Numbered from the stretch's first letter, positions 28,739 through 41,867 are shown. The stretch is 64,000 nucleotides of DNA from Staphylococcus agnetis (GCF_002901865.1 NZ_PPQF01000028.1:1-64000); one strand, 5' to 3'. A program made the numbers and translations. The notes: generated by a model not told the origin, from the sequence alone.

Positions 28739-30061
28739 ATGAGTCAAAAAGTTATTGTCGTTGGCGCTGTTGCAGGTGGTGCTACTGCCGCAAGTCAACT
28801 TCGTCGTTTAGATTCAAATGCACACATTACTGTGTATGAAAAAGATAGAGATATGAGTTTTGCAAACTGCGGCTTACCTTATTATCTAGGAAATGTAGTT
28901 GAAACACGTGAAGCTTTACTTCCCATTACACCACAAATTTTTAAAGACAAGAAAAATATTCATGTGTTTGTAAAACATGAAGTCATTGCTGTTGATAGTC
29001 ATGAAAACTACGTTACTGTCAAAAATCATGAGACAGGTGAACTATTCAAGGATCATTTTGATACGTTAATTTTGAGTCCTGGTGCACGAGCACATCATTT
29101 AAACTTTGATGCCCCCCACCTCTTTACTCTACGCAATATGGAGGACACGGATGCTATTGAAAACTATATCACTCAACATGAGGTGAATCGCGTACTCGTT
29201 GTCGGAGGCGGTTATGTAAGTTTAGAGGTATTAGAAAACATGCATCATCGTGGTTTATGTCCTACGCTTATCCATCGTTCTGAAGCGATTAATAAGCACA
29301 TGGACCAAGATATGAATCAAGTTATTTTTGAAGCGTTAGAGGCACGTGACATACCCTACCGTTTAAATGAAGAAATTGAATCTATAGAAGGCAAAATGGT
29401 GACATTTAAATCTGGAATAAAAGAAGCTTATGATTTAATCATTACAGGGGTTGGTGTGAAACCGAACTCTGAATTCCTTAAACATTCCGGTATTACACTA
29501 GATGAAAAAGGTTATATTCCTGTCAACACACGTTTTCAAACGAATCAACCACATATTTATGCTCTAGGCGATATTATTACGAACCGTTATCGCCACGTTG
29601 ATTTACAAGCACATGTGCCTTTAGCTTGGGGTGCACATCGCGGTGCAAGCGTGATTGCTGAACAATTGGCTGGACATAAAGATGTGACATTTAAAGGATT
29701 TTTAGGCGCAAACATTGTTAAGTTTTTCGATTATACGTTAGCAAGTACAGGAATTGGACCACATGAACTCAAACATTTTGATTATGACGTTGTGGATGTG
29801 AAACAAACAGCGCATGCGGGGTATTATCCTAATAATTCAAAATTACATTTACGTGCTTATTATGACAAGCACAACCGACGTTTGTTGCGCGCAGCAGCCA
29901 TTGGTAAAGACGGTGTAGATAAGCGCATCGACGTTTTAACGATGGCTATGATGCACGAGGCAACGATTGATAATCTCACTGAATTTGAGGTCGCTTATGC
30001 ACCACCTTATAGTCATCCTAAAGATGCCATTAATATGCTCGGTTATAAAGCACGTCAATAA
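28739..30061 (+). CDS. cdr: Coenzyme A disulfide reductase
   Basis: This FAD enzyme uses NADPH to reduce CoA disulfide. Staphylococci lack glutathione and rely on CoA and bacillithiol as thiols. The 440 residues have the N-terminal FAD motif [12 protein letters not shown] (GxxxGG type), the single redox Cys44 in [12 protein letters not shown], the NADPH motif [13 protein letters not shown], and a C-terminal dimer domain with the Tyr-rich YAPPYSHP. The single active Cys, with no CxxxxC pair, separates it from glutathione reductase and fits cdr. Confidence 0.94.
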   Translation: MSQKVIVVGAVAGGATAASQLRRLDSNAHITVYEKDRDMSFANCGLPYYLGNVVETREALLPITPQIFKDKKNIHVFVKHEVIAVDSHENYVTVKNHETGELFKDHFDTLILSPGARAHHLNFDAPHLFTLRNMEDTDAIENYITQHEVNRVLVVGGGYVSLEVLENMHHRGLCPTLIHRSEAINKHMDQDMNQVIFEALEARDIPYRLNEEIESIEGKMVTFKSGIKEAYDLIITGVGVKPNSEFLKHSGITLDEKGYIPVNTRFQTNQPHIYALGDIITNRYRHVDLQAHVPLAWGAHRGASVIAEQLAGHKDVTFKGFLGANIVKFFDYTLASTGIGPHELKHFDYDVVDVKQTAHAGYYPNNSKLHLRAYYDKHNRRLLRAAAIGKDGVDKRIDVLTMAMMHEATIDNLTEFEVAYAPPYSHPKDAINMLGYKARQ

Positions 30062-30192
30062 AGAAACGATTGCAGTGTCTTAAATACTTATGATTTTCAT
30101 GCACAAGATTAAATGTCTTACATTTTTTCAGCTCAAACATGAAAGATAGCTATGGATAAGACGTTAGTCGTCATTTAACTATTTAAGTTAAA

Positions 30193-30245
30193 CAAAAAAC
30201 AACCTTCAAAGTTCATTTACACATGAATTTTGAAGGTTGTTACAT
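30193..30245. terminator. Terminator hairpin, CCTTCAAA family copy 2
   Basis: A 19-bp stem (30198-30216 against 30223-30241, one G-T pair) with a 6-nt loop lies between convergent cdr and the yisL-like gene. It can end both transcripts. Confidence 0.82.
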
Positions 30246-30276
30246 TATGGCCAACTCAAGCTCTAGCCGTTTGAGT

Positions 30277-30666
30277 TTAATGAAATAACTGTGTGATTGG
30301 ACCCCAAGGTAAAATAATGCCTAAAATGATCGTTAAGAATGCAACGACCCATGTTGCAATAAATAGACCACGACTAGATGCTTTACGTTTTTTACGTGCA
30401 ATGGTTACTTCCATTAATCCTACAATAGCGATTCCCATTAACATTTTTAACGTTAACAACATATGGTTTGATCCTGCACTCGTGAACGCATTTGCAATTA
30501 GCCATACACCCGTAATTAGAACTAATAGCATAAATAAGCGCGTCGCCATATGTAACGGTTTAAATAGCGGTGTTGGACCTTGTTTATTTGAGAAATTCTC
30601 ATAAGCAGCAAAAAATAAAATCAATAATATAATCCAACTTATAATATGCAAATTAATTAAAACCAT
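30277..30666 (-). CDS. UPF0344 (YisL-like) membrane protein
   Basis: This 129-residue integral membrane protein has four hydrophobic segments (about 2-20, 40-63, 68-86 and 101-122). The central FKPLHMATRLFMLL and NHMLLTLKMLMGIAIVGLME blocks are typical of the UPF0344/YisL family. No function has been assigned to the family. An AAGGAGG box precedes the ATG. Confidence 0.87.
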   Translation of the reverse strand: MVLINLHIISWIILLILFFAAYENFSNKQGPTPLFKPLHMATRLFMLLVLITGVWLIANAFTSAGSNHMLLTLKMLMGIAIVGLMEVTIARKKRKASSRGLFIATWVVAFLTIILGIILPWGPITQLFH

Positions 30667-30807
30667 TATAGACCCTCCTTTTATACATAACTTTATTGAT
30701 TATACCATATTAATAGTATTCATTCATTTAAATAACCCGTCTGACGTAAACTCAAACACATTTAACATTCAGTGAGAGCCATTATAAAATGATACTCATA
30801 TTCATCA

Positions 30808-30853
30808 AAACGCCTTCAAAGTTCATATTAAATAATGACCTTTGAAGACGTTT
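30808..30853. terminator. Terminator hairpin, CCTTCAAA family copy 3
   Basis: A 19-bp imperfect stem (30808-30826 against 30835-30853) lies downstream of the FAH-family gene. It shares the CCTTCAAAG/CTTTGAAG core with the other copies. Confidence 0.72.
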
Positions 30854-30916
30854 ATAATTAATATTTTAACCATCAATCCATCCGTTAGTCATATCAGCAT
30901 ACATGTGAATGAGGGT

Positions 30917-31819
30917 TTATTTTTCAATATAGTTTGTTAACGTTCCAATATTATCGACCGTTACTTTAACTTCATCACCAGGTTGTAAATATTGCGGTGG
31001 ATTCATACCAGCCCCAACACCAGATGGCGTACCTGTCGCAATAATGTCACCAGGATGTAACGCCACATATTTTGAAATTTCTTCGATTAATTCGTCAATT
31101 TTCAAAATCATCTCAGATGTATTCCCATCTTGACGAATTTGATTGTTGACTTTCGTTACAATGTTGACATTTTCAGGTGTTGGCATTTCATCTTTAGTAA
31201 CAATGTAAGGACCCATTGGGCAAGCCCCTGTTAAACTTTTAGATAAAAAGGCTTGATCATGCGCTTTTTGAGCTGTACGGTCTGTAATATCATTGATTAT
31301 TGTGTATCCATACACATAATCAAGTGCCAGACCTTTTGGTATTTTTTCACCATATTTACCAATGACAATCCCTAGTTCACCTTCATAATCTAATGTGTCC
31401 GTAATATCTTTATGATTTGGAATTGTCGTTTCATCACCAGTTAATGATGATGCTGCTTTAGTAAAAACATATAAACGATTTACTTCATGATTTAACTCTT
31501 CTGCATGCGCTTTATAATTACGCCCAAATGCGATGACATTGTTTGTCGGTGTCACAGGAGGTAAAAATTCGATATCATCAAATTTTACTTTATACGCATC
31601 TCCGCGACCACTATCTTCAGCAGCAACGACAGCTTTACGCACTTGCTCTTGAAATTCAATCGTTTGATTTTGTTGTAATCCTTCTAATAATGTTTTGGGA
31701 TGAAAGTCACCTTCAGCAAAGTCAGCAAATACTTTTGTTAAATCCCATGCTGCCTCTTCACGTTTTACTTTCACACCAAATGATGTTTCACCATTATGCT
31801 TGAATGATAAGAATTTCAT
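30917..31819 (-). CDS. Fumarylacetoacetate hydrolase (FAH) family protein
   Basis: This 300-residue protein has an N-terminal cap (1-95) and a FAH catalytic domain. The metal site is indicated by Glu residues in [13 protein letters not shown] and by the DITDRTAQ segment, and the C-terminal [13 protein letters not shown] loop is canonical. Family members are metal-dependent hydrolases, isomerases or oxaloacetate decarboxylases. The YisK type in Bacillus acts on oxaloacetate-like acids, but the substrate here is not determined. It follows addA after 78 bp without a clear terminator. Confidence 0.88.
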   Translation of the reverse strand: MKFLSFKHNGETSFGVKVKREEAAWDLTKVFADFAEGDFHPKTLLEGLQQNQTIEFQEQVRKAVVAAEDSGRGDAYKVKFDDIEFLPPVTPTNNVIAFGRNYKAHAEELNHEVNRLYVFTKAASSLTGDETTIPNHKDITDTLDYEGELGIVIGKYGEKIPKGLALDYVYGYTIINDITDRTAQKAHDQAFLSKSLTGACPMGPYIVTKDEMPTPENVNIVTKVNNQIRQDGNTSEMILKIDELIEEISKYVALHPGDIIATGTPSGVGAGMNPPQYLQPGDEVKVTVDNIGTLTNYIEK

Positions 31820-31897
31820 TCATAATCAGCTCCTAACGTATTTCTTAACCACATTATAACGAAAATTTCAGATAAATCACACAGTTAACCTTTTAAT

Positions 31898-34800
31898 TTA
31901 ATCTATTACTAATGCGCCATACTTAAAGAAATATAAATATCCCGAGACCTTTTGACCAGTAATTGTCTCTAAAGCTTTTTGATAATATTTCATCTGAACT
32001 TGATACTTGTTTTTAAGCTGTTCGCCTACCTGTTCTTCTGTCATGCCTCGACGTCTCACGAAAGCATCTGTTTTATAATCTACAAAATAATGTTTCCCAT
32101 CTTTAACAAAGACAACATCTATCATCCCTTGTATGATTGCTGCGTCAGTTTCATGCGTGCCTTTTTCCATATCGTGCTGATTTACGATAAAAGGTAATTC
32201 ACGATACAGCATATCACTTTGTGCAATAGTAAGATATAAATCACTTTGAACAAATCGTTTCACTTCTTCTATGCGTATATCTTTCACTGCATCTTCAGTT
32301 ATAATGGCACGCGTCACGAGTGATTCAATGTATTGCTGTAACGCCTCATCAGAAAGTCTATGCTCATCAAAAGGCAAATGTTGCATCACAGTATGCATTA
32401 ATGTTCCAATTTCTGATGCTGTACGTTTTTGAGACTCTAAAAACGCGGGACGTTGATATGTTGCAACCCCTAACCGATATTGACGGACACGATCATAATT
32501 GGTGTCTGCTTGTTCAGTATCAAGTTGACGCTTTAATTCTGATACGGATTGTTTAGATGCTAAATGCTGCGCGTGTTCATAAGGATATTGGAATAATAGT
32601 CGGTTTTCAACCTCTTGGATGAGCGACGCGTTTTGTGTCGCTTGATTCGTCTCTACTTCAAGCGTCTCTAGATTCACCCCTGACACTTCATGTTGTGTTT
32701 GTGGTAAGACATCTGATGCTTGAATATGATGCACTGATATTGACGGCGTAAGCGAGGTGTCATTCTCTTGTTCATCTTTAAATCTTAAATCATTAATCAA
32801 AGAGGTATTGTGATACTTGCTAAAAATACTGTAAATCAATTCGAAAGGATTCCGTGCATTAAAACGGTATAATGACGTCAACTTGTCATGTGCTATAGAG
32901 GCTTGGGTTAAAGCGTTTAACTTAGTTTCTTTTTTCTCTCGACCGATTAAAAAGAGTTGTTCCTTCGCTCGTGTTAATGCGACGTAAATAAGTCTCATTT
33001 CCTCGGAAATAATTTCTTTACGATTCACTAATTCTATACTCATTGATATCAACGATGGATAAAACAAACCGTGTGTCTCATCATAATATTGTAGCCCTAA
33101 ACCTTCATATTGATTTAAAATAACAGGCTGATTTAAATCTGTCATATTAAAGTCACGTGTGAGTCCAGAGTAAATTACAAACGGAAACTCCAATCCTTTA
33201 CTGCTATGAATGGTCATCATACGCACCACGTTGTCATTAGGACCTATCACATTTTCTTCACCAAAATCTTTCCCGCGCTCAATCATTTGATCGATAAAAC
33301 GAATAAATTGAAATAGACCTCTAAAACTAGATTGTTCAAAATCAACTGCTTTATTAAACAGTCCATGAAGATTCGCACGTCGCCCTTTTCCGCCAATTAA
33401 GCCACTAAAATACTGAATTAAATAATGGTCATTGTAAATTTTATCGATTAATTGGTAAACCGGGTGACTTTGACTGTATGTGCGGTACATAGACAAATCA
33501 TTCATAAATCGCGATAACTTATCAAGTATGTTAGGTTGCGCATCTTCTGATTTCATATAATGTTGGATGGATTGATAAAAATAATCGTCATGCGGTGACA
33601 CGACTCGAATTTCAGCTAATTCGTCTTCCGTAAATTGATAAATAACAGAACGCATCAAACCAACGAGATAAATATCTTGAAGTGGATTATCAATCACTCT
33701 TAGAAACGACAACATTAGCCTTATTTCCGTTTGTTCAAAATAGCCTTGTTTACTATTCACATATAATGGGATATCCCTATCTTTAAATACGTGTTGTAAA
33801 TTGCGGGCATTACTATAACTTCTCTCTAATATAACGATATCTTTATACGTCGCTGGTCGATACTGCTTCGTTTTCACATCGTATACTTTTTTTGTATTAA
33901 TGATAGAAGTTACCTGTTCTGCAATTAAATGTGCCTCTTGTTCAGAACCAGTCAAGTCACTGGATTCATCTTCAAGAAGGACATTAAAATGTAAAGGGAC
34001 ATCAGCATCATCAAACGGTGCGCCGTAATATAATCTTGCCGCAGCATCATACTCAATTTCGCCTATTTCAGTATCCATCATATGATGAAATAAGTAATTG
34101 GTTGTATTTAAAACTTCTTTACGAGATCTGAAATTTTGAGACAAATCAATGCGCCAACCACTAGACCCATCAGGTTGATTAAACGCTTGATATTTCTCAA
34201 TAAATAAACTTGGATCTGCTTGTCTAAATTTATAGATAGATTGCTTCACATCACCCACCATGAACAAGTTACCATTTGAGGCATCACCACGTTTAAAACT
34301 TGAGATAATTTGCTCTTGCACTCTATTTGTATCTTGATATTCATCGACTAAAATCTCCTCAAATTTTTGTCGGTAAACATCTGCTATTTCTGAAGGTTGC
34401 CCCGATGCATCGTATAAAATTTTTAATGCAAAGTGTTCGTAATCTGTAAAATCTAACAGATTGCGTTCGCGTTTGGCTTTGTTAAAAGTCGAAATCACAT
34501 CTTTAGTTAATTGACTTAAATAACGTACGCGCGGTGCTAAATGCGCAAGTTCATCTACAAGTGCATCATCATCGCGTGCTACAAGTTCATCTTTAACTTT
34601 CGACATAAATGATTTAAATTGATCAAAATGCGCTTTAAATGTCTCATACATGTCATTTTGCATCTCATCTTTACCAATGTCTTTAGGTTTCGTAGGCATG
34701 CGCCCAATTTCATACGTTTGAAGTTTCTTTTTATTGATTTGTGATTCAGACAAAAGTTGTTGTAACCCACGCCGATGCTCATCTATAAAAACAATGTGTT

Positions 34801-35539
34801 TATCTAGGTCTCCTAATACTTCTAACTGTGCATATGATTGTTCAATGGCATCTTGAGCTGCCTTTAAGTAAAGCAAACTATATTGATTAATAATGTTCAG
34901 ATAATGACTTTGCATATGCCGTTCGATATAAGGGGCATCGAGTTGATCCAACCATTTTTCAGGTTCAGGATTGGCGACGCTAAAGTAGTACAAACTTTTA
35001 ACGATTTGTCTCAAGCGTTCATCATTACGATCCGAGCCGACTTGTTCTGTTAAATCAACGAAGTGTGGGTCAAGTTGCGCATAATGTGCTTCAAAGACTT
35101 CATCAATCACCGATTCTAAGAGGAGTACATTTTCAACTTCACTTGCCGTTCGGAAATTGGGGTCTATATTCAAAATATCATAATGTTGTTGAATCAATTT
35201 CAAACAAAAACTGTGCAATGTAGAAATTTGAGCTTGATGTATTTTCGCCAATTGATTTTTAATATGTTGATTGGAAGGGTCTTCAAGTGCGGCTTGATGT
35301 ATACGTGCTTCGATACGATGCTTCATTTCACGCGCACTTAAATTTGTAAATGTTACGACAAGCAAACGGTCTACATCGATACCATCTTTAAGGATGCGTT
35401 GAATAATCCGTTCTACTAAAACAGCTGTTTTACCTGATCCTGCTGCTGCAGCTACAAGTACATCTTTACCTTTGGCATAGATACTTTCCCATTGGGCATC
35501 CGTCCATTGAACATCTTTGGGCTTTTCAGGTATCGTCAT
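31898..35539 (-). CDS. addA: ATP-dependent helicase/nuclease subunit AddA
   Basis: AddA is the 3'-5' motor and nuclease subunit of AddAB, which processes double-strand breaks for RecA loading and recognises Chi. The 1213 residues show UvrD-type helicase motifs: Walker [12 protein letters not shown] near 33-43, motif [12 protein letters not shown], and [16 protein letters not shown]-terminal RecB-type nuclease has catalytic VDYKTD near 1170. Its start overlaps the addB stop by 4 bp, so the two subunits are made together. Confidence 0.97.
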   Translation of the reverse strand: MTIPEKPKDVQWTDAQWESIYAKGKDVLVAAAAGSGKTAVLVERIIQRILKDGIDVDRLLVVTFTNLSAREMKHRIEARIHQAALEDPSNQHIKNQLAKIHQAQISTLHSFCLKLIQQHYDILNIDPNFRTASEVENVLLLESVIDEVFEAHYAQLDPHFVDLTEQVGSDRNDERLRQIVKSLYYFSVANPEPEKWLDQLDAPYIERHMQSHYLNIINQYSLLYLKAAQDAIEQSYAQLEVLGDLDKHIVFIDEHRRGLQQLLSESQINKKKLQTYEIGRMPTKPKDIGKDEMQNDMYETFKAHFDQFKSFMSKVKDELVARDDDALVDELAHLAPRVRYLSQLTKDVISTFNKAKRERNLLDFTDYEHFALKILYDASGQPSEIADVYRQKFEEILVDEYQDTNRVQEQIISSFKRGDASNGNLFMVGDVKQSIYKFRQADPSLFIEKYQAFNQPDGSSGWRIDLSQNFRSRKEVLNTTNYLFHHMMDTEIGEIEYDAAARLYYGAPFDDADVPLHFNVLLEDESSDLTGSEQEAHLIAEQVTSIINTKKVYDVKTKQYRPATYKDIVILERSYSNARNLQHVFKDRDIPLYVNSKQGYFEQTEIRLMLSFLRVIDNPLQDIYLVGLMRSVIYQFTEDELAEIRVVSPHDDYFYQSIQHYMKSEDAQPNILDKLSRFMNDLSMYRTYSQSHPVYQLIDKIYNDHYLIQYFSGLIGGKGRRANLHGLFNKAVDFEQSSFRGLFQFIRFIDQMIERGKDFGEENVIGPNDNVVRMMTIHSSKGLEFPFVIYSGLTRDFNMTDLNQPVILNQYEGLGLQYYDETHGLFYPSLISMSIELVNRKEIISEEMRLIYVALTRAKEQLFLIGREKKETKLNALTQASIAHDKLTSLYRFNARNPFELIYSIFSKYHNTSLINDLRFKDEQENDTSLTPSISVHHIQASDVLPQTQHEVSGVNLETLEVETNQATQNASLIQEVENRLLFQYPYEHAQHLASKQSVSELKRQLDTEQADTNYDRVRQYRLGVATYQRPAFLESQKRTASEIGTLMHTVMQHLPFDEHRLSDEALQQYIESLVTRAIITEDAVKDIRIEEVKRFVQSDLYLTIAQSDMLYRELPFIVNQHDMEKGTHETDAAIIQGMIDVVFVKDGKHYFVDYKTDAFVRRRGMTEEQVGEQLKNKYQVQMKYYQKALETITGQKVSGYLYFFKYGALVID

Positions 35540-38500
35540 TCATCTTCCTCCTCTCTTAAACAGTCTAACGGATTGATTTTTTCATCTACCGTACGATACT
35601 TTGGTGAATCTATTAAGCTATCCACATGACATACTGATTGGTAATTACAAAAACGGCATGGTAGTGTTTCTTTATATTTTAGAGGGGCCACTTCCGTATG
35701 ACCGTCCATAATATTTGAAGCGATATCTACAAAATTACGTTTATTATGTTGCATTAATTTATAAAGGGTGGCTTCATCCGCCACTTTGCTTGAACTATAT
35801 GGCTCTCCATTTTTTTTGAGACGAAGTGGTACAACATCCGAACTAAACCCACCTATTAATCGTTTATCGTAGGCTTCAATGACGTCAGGATCACTATTCA
35901 ATAAGCCACTGAGTTGATACGATTTTAAGAAAGAGGTCGTTAATTTATCTGTACTTAAATCCGACCATGTTCTTTTATCGTCTTTAAATTTATGCACATA
36001 CATATATAAGAAGCCACCAGGTTTAACATCTGAAGCTAAACCTAATCTTGCTTTGTTTTGTAGTGCGATATCCATGTAGGTCATCATTTGCATTTGAAGC
36101 CCATAATACACTTTGACTAAATCTAAAGAAGCGCTCGATGTTGAGGATTTATAATCAATAATATTGATAAAGCTTTTATCATGCGTTTCATACGTATCAA
36201 TTCGGTCAATTTGTCCTCGAATGTTAATAGGAATACCTTGTCTTGTTTGAAGTGATTGCGCAAACAATTCTTCCTCATTTCTCGGTTTCTTTCTAAATGC
36301 CTTTTCAAATGCAATAGGTCTAAATTGCGATTGTTCACTTTGATGTTTTAACGCTTGTAACGTCGCTTGAATGATCGCACCGATGCGTTGTGCTAAATAC
36401 TGATAATACGACGTTGAGTTGAGTAGATTATATTGCACTTCTGGTAAATAATACGCTAATGCTTCTTCAGTGAGCTGTTGTATTTGTTTAACTGAAAGTT
36501 GACTAAATCGACCTTCAACTTTTTCAGCGATATAGCGTAAAACGTCGTGAAAAATGGTACCCAAATCGAAGCTTTGTAATTGATATTTTGAACGTTCATT
36601 TAACTTTAACCCGTGTGATGCAAAATGTTTAAATGGACAACTTTGATAGCCTTCGAACCTTGAAACACTCGCATTAATTGTCTTACCGTATAACGCTTGT
36701 GTAAGGTTTTGATTAAGGGTTACCGTCTCATTACGATACGTTAATGCTGTTTTCAAATGGTCTAACCCTTGAGATAATGAAGTGTGTGCCGCCATCACAG
36801 CATTAACTGCATACCAAGTATCAGAAATGAGCTCGCCTTCTAAAGCTGATTTTAAAGCCTCAAATAAATGCACTTTCGTTTGATGGGGATGTGCAACCAG
36901 TGACAACGTGTTACGTTCATGTTCACGTACGATGGATGTTACGTTTAATTGCTGAAATAACTGAATCATATCGTTTAGAAATGGGCTTTTTTCCTTTTCG
37001 CTACCGCTACTATCCATAAGACTGTAGCTAAGTGTAAGTGCATGCGTCGCACGTGTCATCGCATGGTAACATACAAACGCCTCATCCATTTGTAAAATAT
37101 CAGCGGTCGGACTCAACGGCGTATGTGTCACAGCTTCAAAATGTTTTTTCTCATCATCTGATATTAAACTTTTACTAGATAAGGCTTGTGGCATAACACC
37201 ATCATTCATACCTATCATGTAAATATGTTTTTTATTGTCCACTTTAGCTAAATCCATAGAGCCAACTGTAATTTGATCAAGTGTTTGTGGAATCATTGAA
37301 AATTCAAGTTCATTCAAGCCTACATCTAATATTTCTAAAAAACGAGATAATGACATCGCTTGCGTCCCAAATACAGCAACAACATCATCTAATACACGGC
37401 TAAAGCCATTCCATATTTGATCTATTTCTTCAGCTTCCGTATGTTTTCCCATTTCATCAAGTATATCGCGTTCAGTCATTAATTGATGTGGCAACTCGAA
37501 ATTTTCCATTACTTCATAAAATGCTGTTGCATAGTCACATGCATGTTGCCCTTCTGTCAATCGAGATTCAAACGTAAGTAATTTTTCGAAAACATTGTCT
37601 TTTAAAGCTATCACACGTTCAAATAACGCACGTGTGTCTTCATTTAACTTTTTATGTTTAATCCCCATTTTTTCAAATTGGTCTATAGTAAAATATTTAG
37701 GGTCTAGCCAACGTTTTCCATAGATGCCACGTTCTAAAGCGTAATTTTCGAGTATATCAATGCGATGTAAACTATCATCATATTGACGAGTTAATACATT
37801 TGTTTTTAGTAATCGCATTAATGGATCGAATTGCCATGTCGTTTGAATGACTTCGATGAGTGCGCGTAACATTTCCATAACAGGATGATGTGTCATCGAT
37901 TTTTTAATATCTAAACTATAAGGAATATCAAATTGCGGTAAAATCGCATCTAACAAATAGGGATAGCTAGGATCCCTGTATAAAATGGCAATATCTTTAT
38001 AACGATAACCTTCTTCACGCACATCTTTTAAAATGCGTCGTGCAATTTCATTGACTTCATCTCGAGTTGTTGGTGACTCTAATATGCGAAGCGACGTAGC
38101 GTCCGTTGATGACTGTTCAGGAATTAAAGCATCAAAATGTTTTTCTAAATGTCTTAAAGCATCATTTTGAAATCGATATACTTCATTAAAATATGAGTGC
38201 TGCAACGTTACATCTAATTTTGTCGCAATATCCTCTATATGTTGCAACGATTCTGACGGTTTTCGAAACATACTAAATGCATCCATATCTCCGTTGGTCG
38301 TCAAACTGATTGTCACTGATTGAGTGTGCTTCACAAGTGCTTCGATTATTTGATATTCTTGTGTTGAAAAGTTGTGAAAACCATCGATATAAATATCTGC
38401 GTTCGCTAGCCACGTTGAATTTGGAATCAACTGAATAAATCGATTCATTTGCGCTTCCGGTGTTATAAAAGTATCGGATAAGCGTTGATTGAGTTGATGA

Positions 38501-38988
38501 TAGATGAGGGCAATGTCGTGCAATTTATCTCGTGTACGACGATCAAAAGTTTCATCATTCGAAGCCGCTTCTACCATGTCAGCACTAACGTCGTATTTTT
38601 CAAAGTCTTGAATTTGCTCTCTCATTTTCGTGCTAAAGCCGAGATAAGCGGTTTGAGCATGATATAACTTAAGATTTTCTTTTTGTTCTTGTAAAATGTC
38701 ATACAACATCATTTCAATTGCATTTGTTGACAAGCGTGTTTCATGCACGCCACCCAATTCTTGAAAAACACGGTGGCTCAACCTTTCAAAGTGTAATACT
38801 TCTGCACGCATACTCCCTTTTAGAGCACTATCATTTACTAATGCTTGCTCATACAAATACGTCCCTTGCATCGGTGTGATTAGCACGATGGGATCGCCTA
38901 ATGGTTGTGCTTGTAATTTGTTTTTAATTTCATTTAGAATTGCCGTACTTTTACCCGTTCCTGCACGACCTAGAAATGCACGAAACAT
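35536..38988 (-). CDS. addB: ATP-dependent helicase/nuclease subunit AddB
   Basis: AddB is the partner subunit of AddAB, 1150 residues. A Walker A motif GRAGTGKST sits at 7-15, and the inactive helicase-like domain reads Chi. The C-terminal nuclease domain has IIDYKSS. A 4Fe-4S cluster is indicated by one Cys in YQSCPFKHF and three in [10 protein letters not shown] near residue 1120. All hallmarks are intact. It has its own promoter region, because the spsB terminator lies just upstream. Confidence 0.97.
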   Translation of the reverse strand: MFRAFLGRAGTGKSTAILNEIKNKLQAQPLGDPIVLITPMQGTYLYEQALVNDSALKGSMRAEVLHFERLSHRVFQELGGVHETRLSTNAIEMMLYDILQEQKENLKLYHAQTAYLGFSTKMREQIQDFEKYDVSADMVEAASNDETFDRRTRDKLHDIALIYHQLNQRLSDTFITPEAQMNRFIQLIPNSTWLANADIYIDGFHNFSTQEYQIIEALVKHTQSVTISLTTNGDMDAFSMFRKPSESLQHIEDIATKLDVTLQHSYFNEVYRFQNDALRHLEKHFDALIPEQSSTDATSLRILESPTTRDEVNEIARRILKDVREEGYRYKDIAILYRDPSYPYLLDAILPQFDIPYSLDIKKSMTHHPVMEMLRALIEVIQTTWQFDPLMRLLKTNVLTRQYDDSLHRIDILENYALERGIYGKRWLDPKYFTIDQFEKMGIKHKKLNEDTRALFERVIALKDNVFEKLLTFESRLTEGQHACDYATAFYEVMENFELPHQLMTERDILDEMGKHTEAEEIDQIWNGFSRVLDDVVAVFGTQAMSLSRFLEILDVGLNELEFSMIPQTLDQITVGSMDLAKVDNKKHIYMIGMNDGVMPQALSSKSLISDDEKKHFEAVTHTPLSPTADILQMDEAFVCYHAMTRATHALTLSYSLMDSSGSEKEKSPFLNDMIQLFQQLNVTSIVREHERNTLSLVAHPHQTKVHLFEALKSALEGELISDTWYAVNAVMAAHTSLSQGLDHLKTALTYRNETVTLNQNLTQALYGKTINASVSRFEGYQSCPFKHFASHGLKLNERSKYQLQSFDLGTIFHDVLRYIAEKVEGRFSQLSVKQIQQLTEEALAYYLPEVQYNLLNSTSYYQYLAQRIGAIIQATLQALKHQSEQSQFRPIAFEKAFRKKPRNEEELFAQSLQTRQGIPINIRGQIDRIDTYETHDKSFINIIDYKSSTSSASLDLVKVYYGLQMQMMTYMDIALQNKARLGLASDVKPGGFLYMYVHKFKDDKRTWSDLSTDKLTTSFLKSYQLSGLLNSDPDVIEAYDKRLIGGFSSDVVPLRLKKNGEPYSSSKVADEATLYKLMQHNKRNFVDIASNIMDGHTEVAPLKYKETLPCRFCNYQSVCHVDSLIDSPKYRTVDEKINPLDCLREEEDE

Positions 38989-39077
38989 GTCCTCACCCCT
39001 TTTATTACGTATACATTTACGCTTATTATAGCACTCTCATTTCAATTTGCTCTACCGCATTCATATGAATTCAATAT

Positions 39078-39121
39078 AAAAAGAGCAGGATTAGAAATCA
39101 TCTTCATTTCTATCCTACTCT
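39078..39121 (-). terminator. Terminator of spsA-spsB
   Basis: A long stem with few mismatches (39082-39098 against 39106-39121) is followed by a T run on the minus strand, between the spsB stop and addB. Confidence 0.82.
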
Positions 39122-39137
39122 CCGACACTTTATCGTA

Positions 39138-39710
39138 TTAATTTTTAGTGTTTTCTGGATTAAAGTTCACTTTAAATTCACTGAAAGGCCAGAATCTTAA
39201 TGACACTTTCCCTACGATTTGCTTTTTATCGATTAAACCAAACGCACGACTATCCTTACTCACTTCACGATTGTCACCTAAAACAAGATACTTGTCTGCT
39301 GGGATTTTGTATTGACCGCCACTATTTGGTAAGTCAGATGATTTAAAAGAACCTGTAATCTCTTCATAATTTTTATGTTTCATATTGTAATCTAAATACG
39401 GCTCTGCTGTTTTCTTGCCATTCACATATAACACATCATGCTTATATTCAATATGATCTCCTGGAACACCAATAATTCGTTTCACATAATCACTATTTTC
39501 ATCGGCGTGAAAAACAATGACATTACCACGATCCAAATGACCGAATGTTTTTCCAAGTTTATTTACAATCACACGTTCTCCGTCTTTCAATGTTGGATCC
39601 ATAGAATCCCCTTTAACATTATAAGGTTTTATTACAAAGGCATACAACAAGCCTACAATTAATAATGCTAAACCTATGGACACCAACCATTCCATCGTTT
39701 CTTTTCTCAA
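39138..39710 (-). CDS. spsB: Type I signal peptidase SpsB
   Basis: SpsB is the essential leader peptidase that cleaves secretory signal peptides at the outer face of the membrane. One N-terminal membrane anchor (about 6-28) is followed by the catalytic Ser36 in GDSMDPTL and the general-base Lys77 in DYVKRIIGVPGD. The box-E region GDNREVSKDSR is complete. A GTG at 39719 is in frame, but AGAGGTG lies six bases before a TTG at 39710. That start gives 190 residues and puts Ser36 and Lys77 at the positions known in S. aureus SpsB, so the TTG is preferred. Confidence 0.95.
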   Translation of the reverse strand: MRKETMEWLVSIGLALLIVGLLYAFVIKPYNVKGDSMDPTLKDGERVIVNKLGKTFGHLDRGNVIVFHADENSDYVKRIIGVPGDHIEYKHDVLYVNGKKTAEPYLDYNMKHKNYEEITGSFKSSDLPNSGGQYKIPADKYLVLGDNREVSKDSRAFGLIDKKQIVGKVSLRFWPFSEFKVNFNPENTKN

Positions 39711-39721
39711 TCCTGACACCT

Positions 39722-40243
39722 CTAGTCCTCTAAATTTAAAGTTATTTTTTCAAATGGATAATAACGAAGTAAAATCGTACCTATTATATCATTTTTACGC
39801 ACAGTTCCAAATGGTTCGGTATTATGACCTTTCGAATTATGTTGCAATACCACATATTGTCCGGGCGCTATAATATCACTTTCTTGTTGTGATAAACGAC
39901 GAGATGCCCATGAACCAATATGCAACTGTTCAATGTGCGTATCTTTAACACGTTGATTATCAATATACAATTCATTGTTTTGTATTGCAATAGATTGTCC
40001 TGGCTTACCAATAACACGGCCAATTTTAAATTGGTCTTTATTGCGATAAACCACATAATCTTTATAATCAATGGTATTGAGACGTGGCGCAAGTTGATTA
40101 ATTAAAAAACGATCACCTTGCTGTATCATAGGTGTCCATTGATGCGATGTCACTCGGAACGGTACGATGATAAAAAGAATCATAATGAATATCACTATAC
40201 AGGCGCAGAACGCAGATATCATATATTTTATACTCTTTTTCAA
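39722..40243 (-). CDS. spsA: Catalytically inactive signal peptidase homologue SpsA
   Basis: This 173-residue SpsB paralogue keeps the membrane anchor and the overall fold but not the catalytic dyad. The Ser position is Gln (HQWTPM instead of DSMDPT) and the Lys position is Gly (FKIGRVIG instead of DYVKRIIG), so it should not cleave peptides. An inactive SpsA directly upstream of spsB is a known staphylococcal arrangement; its role is unclear. As with spsB, a TTG at 40243 six bases after GAGAGGTG is a better start than the in-frame GTG at 40252. The spsB ribosome-binding site overlaps its stop. Confidence 0.9.
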   Translation of the reverse strand: MKKSIKYMISAFCACIVIFIMILFIIVPFRVTSHQWTPMIQQGDRFLINQLAPRLNTIDYKDYVVYRNKDQFKIGRVIGKPGQSIAIQNNELYIDNQRVKDTHIEQLHIGSWASRRLSQQESDIIAPGQYVVLQHNSKGHNTEPFGTVRKNDIIGTILLRYYPFEKITLNLED

Positions 40244-40412
40244 CTGGCGCACCTCTCTAAAATTTAAGTTTATTTATTATACTGTATTTGATTCATGGTG
40301 TAATCCAACTTAAGAATGAGAAAGGGAAACGCTAACAACAAAAACAGGCGGTTCATCGACGTTGTTCACGTCAACTTACCCCCTGTATTTTTTTCATTTA
40401 ATAGTTTACATT

Positions 40413-41744
40413 CTATAAACGCGCTTCAAGTTCTTTCTTTTTATCTTCAAATCCAGGTTTACCTAATAAAGCAAACATATTTTGTTTGTAAGCTTCAACA
40501 CCTGGTTGGTTGAAAGGATTTACGCCTAATTGATAGCCACTCATTGCAACTGCTTTTTCAAAGAAGTAAACAAGATAACCATACGTAAACGCATCTAATT
40601 GTGGTACTTTAACAACTAAGTTTGGCACGCCACCATCAGTATGCGCAAGTAAAGTCCCTTCAAATGCTTTTGTATTCACATCATCAACCGTTTTACCTGC
40701 TAAATAATTCAGTCCATCTAAATCATCTTCATCTTTTTCAATTGTAATGCTGTGTTTCGGTGACTCGACTTTTAATACCGTTTCAAATAAGAAACGACGT
40801 CCTTCTTGCACGTATTGACCTAATGAATGTAAGTCTGTCGTAAAGTTCGCACTTGATGGATAAATACCTTTTAAGTCTTTACCTTCAGACTCACCGAATA
40901 ATTGTTTCCACCATTCATTGAAATATTGTAAAGATGGTTCATAGTTAATGAGCATCTCTGTCGTGTAGCCTTTACTGTATAGAATATTACGGATAGTTGC
41001 ATATTGATACGCAATATTTTGTGTTACATCATCAGAACTTAATTCTTCACGTGCTGAAGCTGCACCAGACATCATTGCCTCAATATCAATACCTGCAACA
41101 GCAATTGGTAAAAGACCTACAGCTGTTAAAACAGAGAAACGACCGCCCACATCATCAGGGACAATAAATGATTCATACCCTTCATTTGTAGCGAGTTGCT
41201 TTAAAGCACCTTTTTCTTTATCTGTCGTAGCAAAAATACGCTTCACTGCTTCTTCTTTACCATATTTATCTTCTAATAATTTTTTGAAAAGACGGAATGC
41301 GACTGCAGGTTCTGTAGTTGTACCTGATTTAGAAATCACATTCACAGAAAAGTCTTTGCCTTCTAAATAATCAATCAGTTCTTGTGTATATGTTGACGAT
41401 AAATGATGTCCTGCAAAGATAATTTCAGGCGTATCTTTATCTTTTTTAAATGCTGGTGTTAACATTTCAATTGCTGAACGCGCACCTAAATACGATCCAC
41501 CAATTCCAATGACAACCAATACGTCAGAATTTGATTTAATTTGTTCCGCTGATTTTTGAATACGAGCAAATTCCGCTTTATCATAATCAACTGGTAAATC
41601 GACCCAACCTAAAAAGTCGCTACCTGCTCCTGTGCCCTCGTGAATCGTACGGTGTACGCTTTTAACAAGGTCAGCTTGTTGATCGATTTCGTGTTGCTCA
41701 AAGAATGATAACGCTTTTTGATAATCTAATTGAATATGTGTCAT
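40413..41744 (-). CDS. pgi: Glucose-6-phosphate isomerase
   Basis: This enzyme interconverts glucose-6-phosphate and fructose-6-phosphate in glycolysis. The 443 residues have the sugar-isomerase fold with [16 protein letters not shown] near 80, the phosphate loop [11 protein letters not shown] near 138 and the C-terminal [13 protein letters not shown] block. Length equals the S. aureus enzyme. It is transcribed divergently from argG. Confidence 0.97.
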   Translation of the reverse strand: MTHIQLDYQKALSFFEQHEIDQQADLVKSVHRTIHEGTGAGSDFLGWVDLPVDYDKAEFARIQKSAEQIKSNSDVLVVIGIGGSYLGARSAIEMLTPAFKKDKDTPEIIFAGHHLSSTYTQELIDYLEGKDFSVNVISKSGTTTEPAVAFRLFKKLLEDKYGKEEAVKRIFATTDKEKGALKQLATNEGYESFIVPDDVGGRFSVLTAVGLLPIAVAGIDIEAMMSGAASAREELSSDDVTQNIAYQYATIRNILYSKGYTTEMLINYEPSLQYFNEWWKQLFGESEGKDLKGIYPSSANFTTDLHSLGQYVQEGRRFLFETVLKVESPKHSITIEKDEDDLDGLNYLAGKTVDDVNTKAFEGTLLAHTDGGVPNLVVKVPQLDAFTYGYLVYFFEKAVAMSGYQLGVNPFNQPGVEAYKQNMFALLGKPGFEDKKKELEARL

Positions 41745-41867
41745 GCACTGCGCCTCCTAAATATCTAACTATCGTTATTTTACTAGGATTTTCATACATT
41801 TTCAATTTTCAAACATCGTTTATAATGACGATTCGATGACTTTTTATATGTATATTTATTTACATAC

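Noticed and set aside
41848-41865. Near-palindrome ATGTATATTTATTTACAT upstream of argG as a second ARG box
   Set aside because: Its TG and CA are one base further apart on each side than in ARG boxes, and AT-rich palindromes are expected in this AT-rich spacer.
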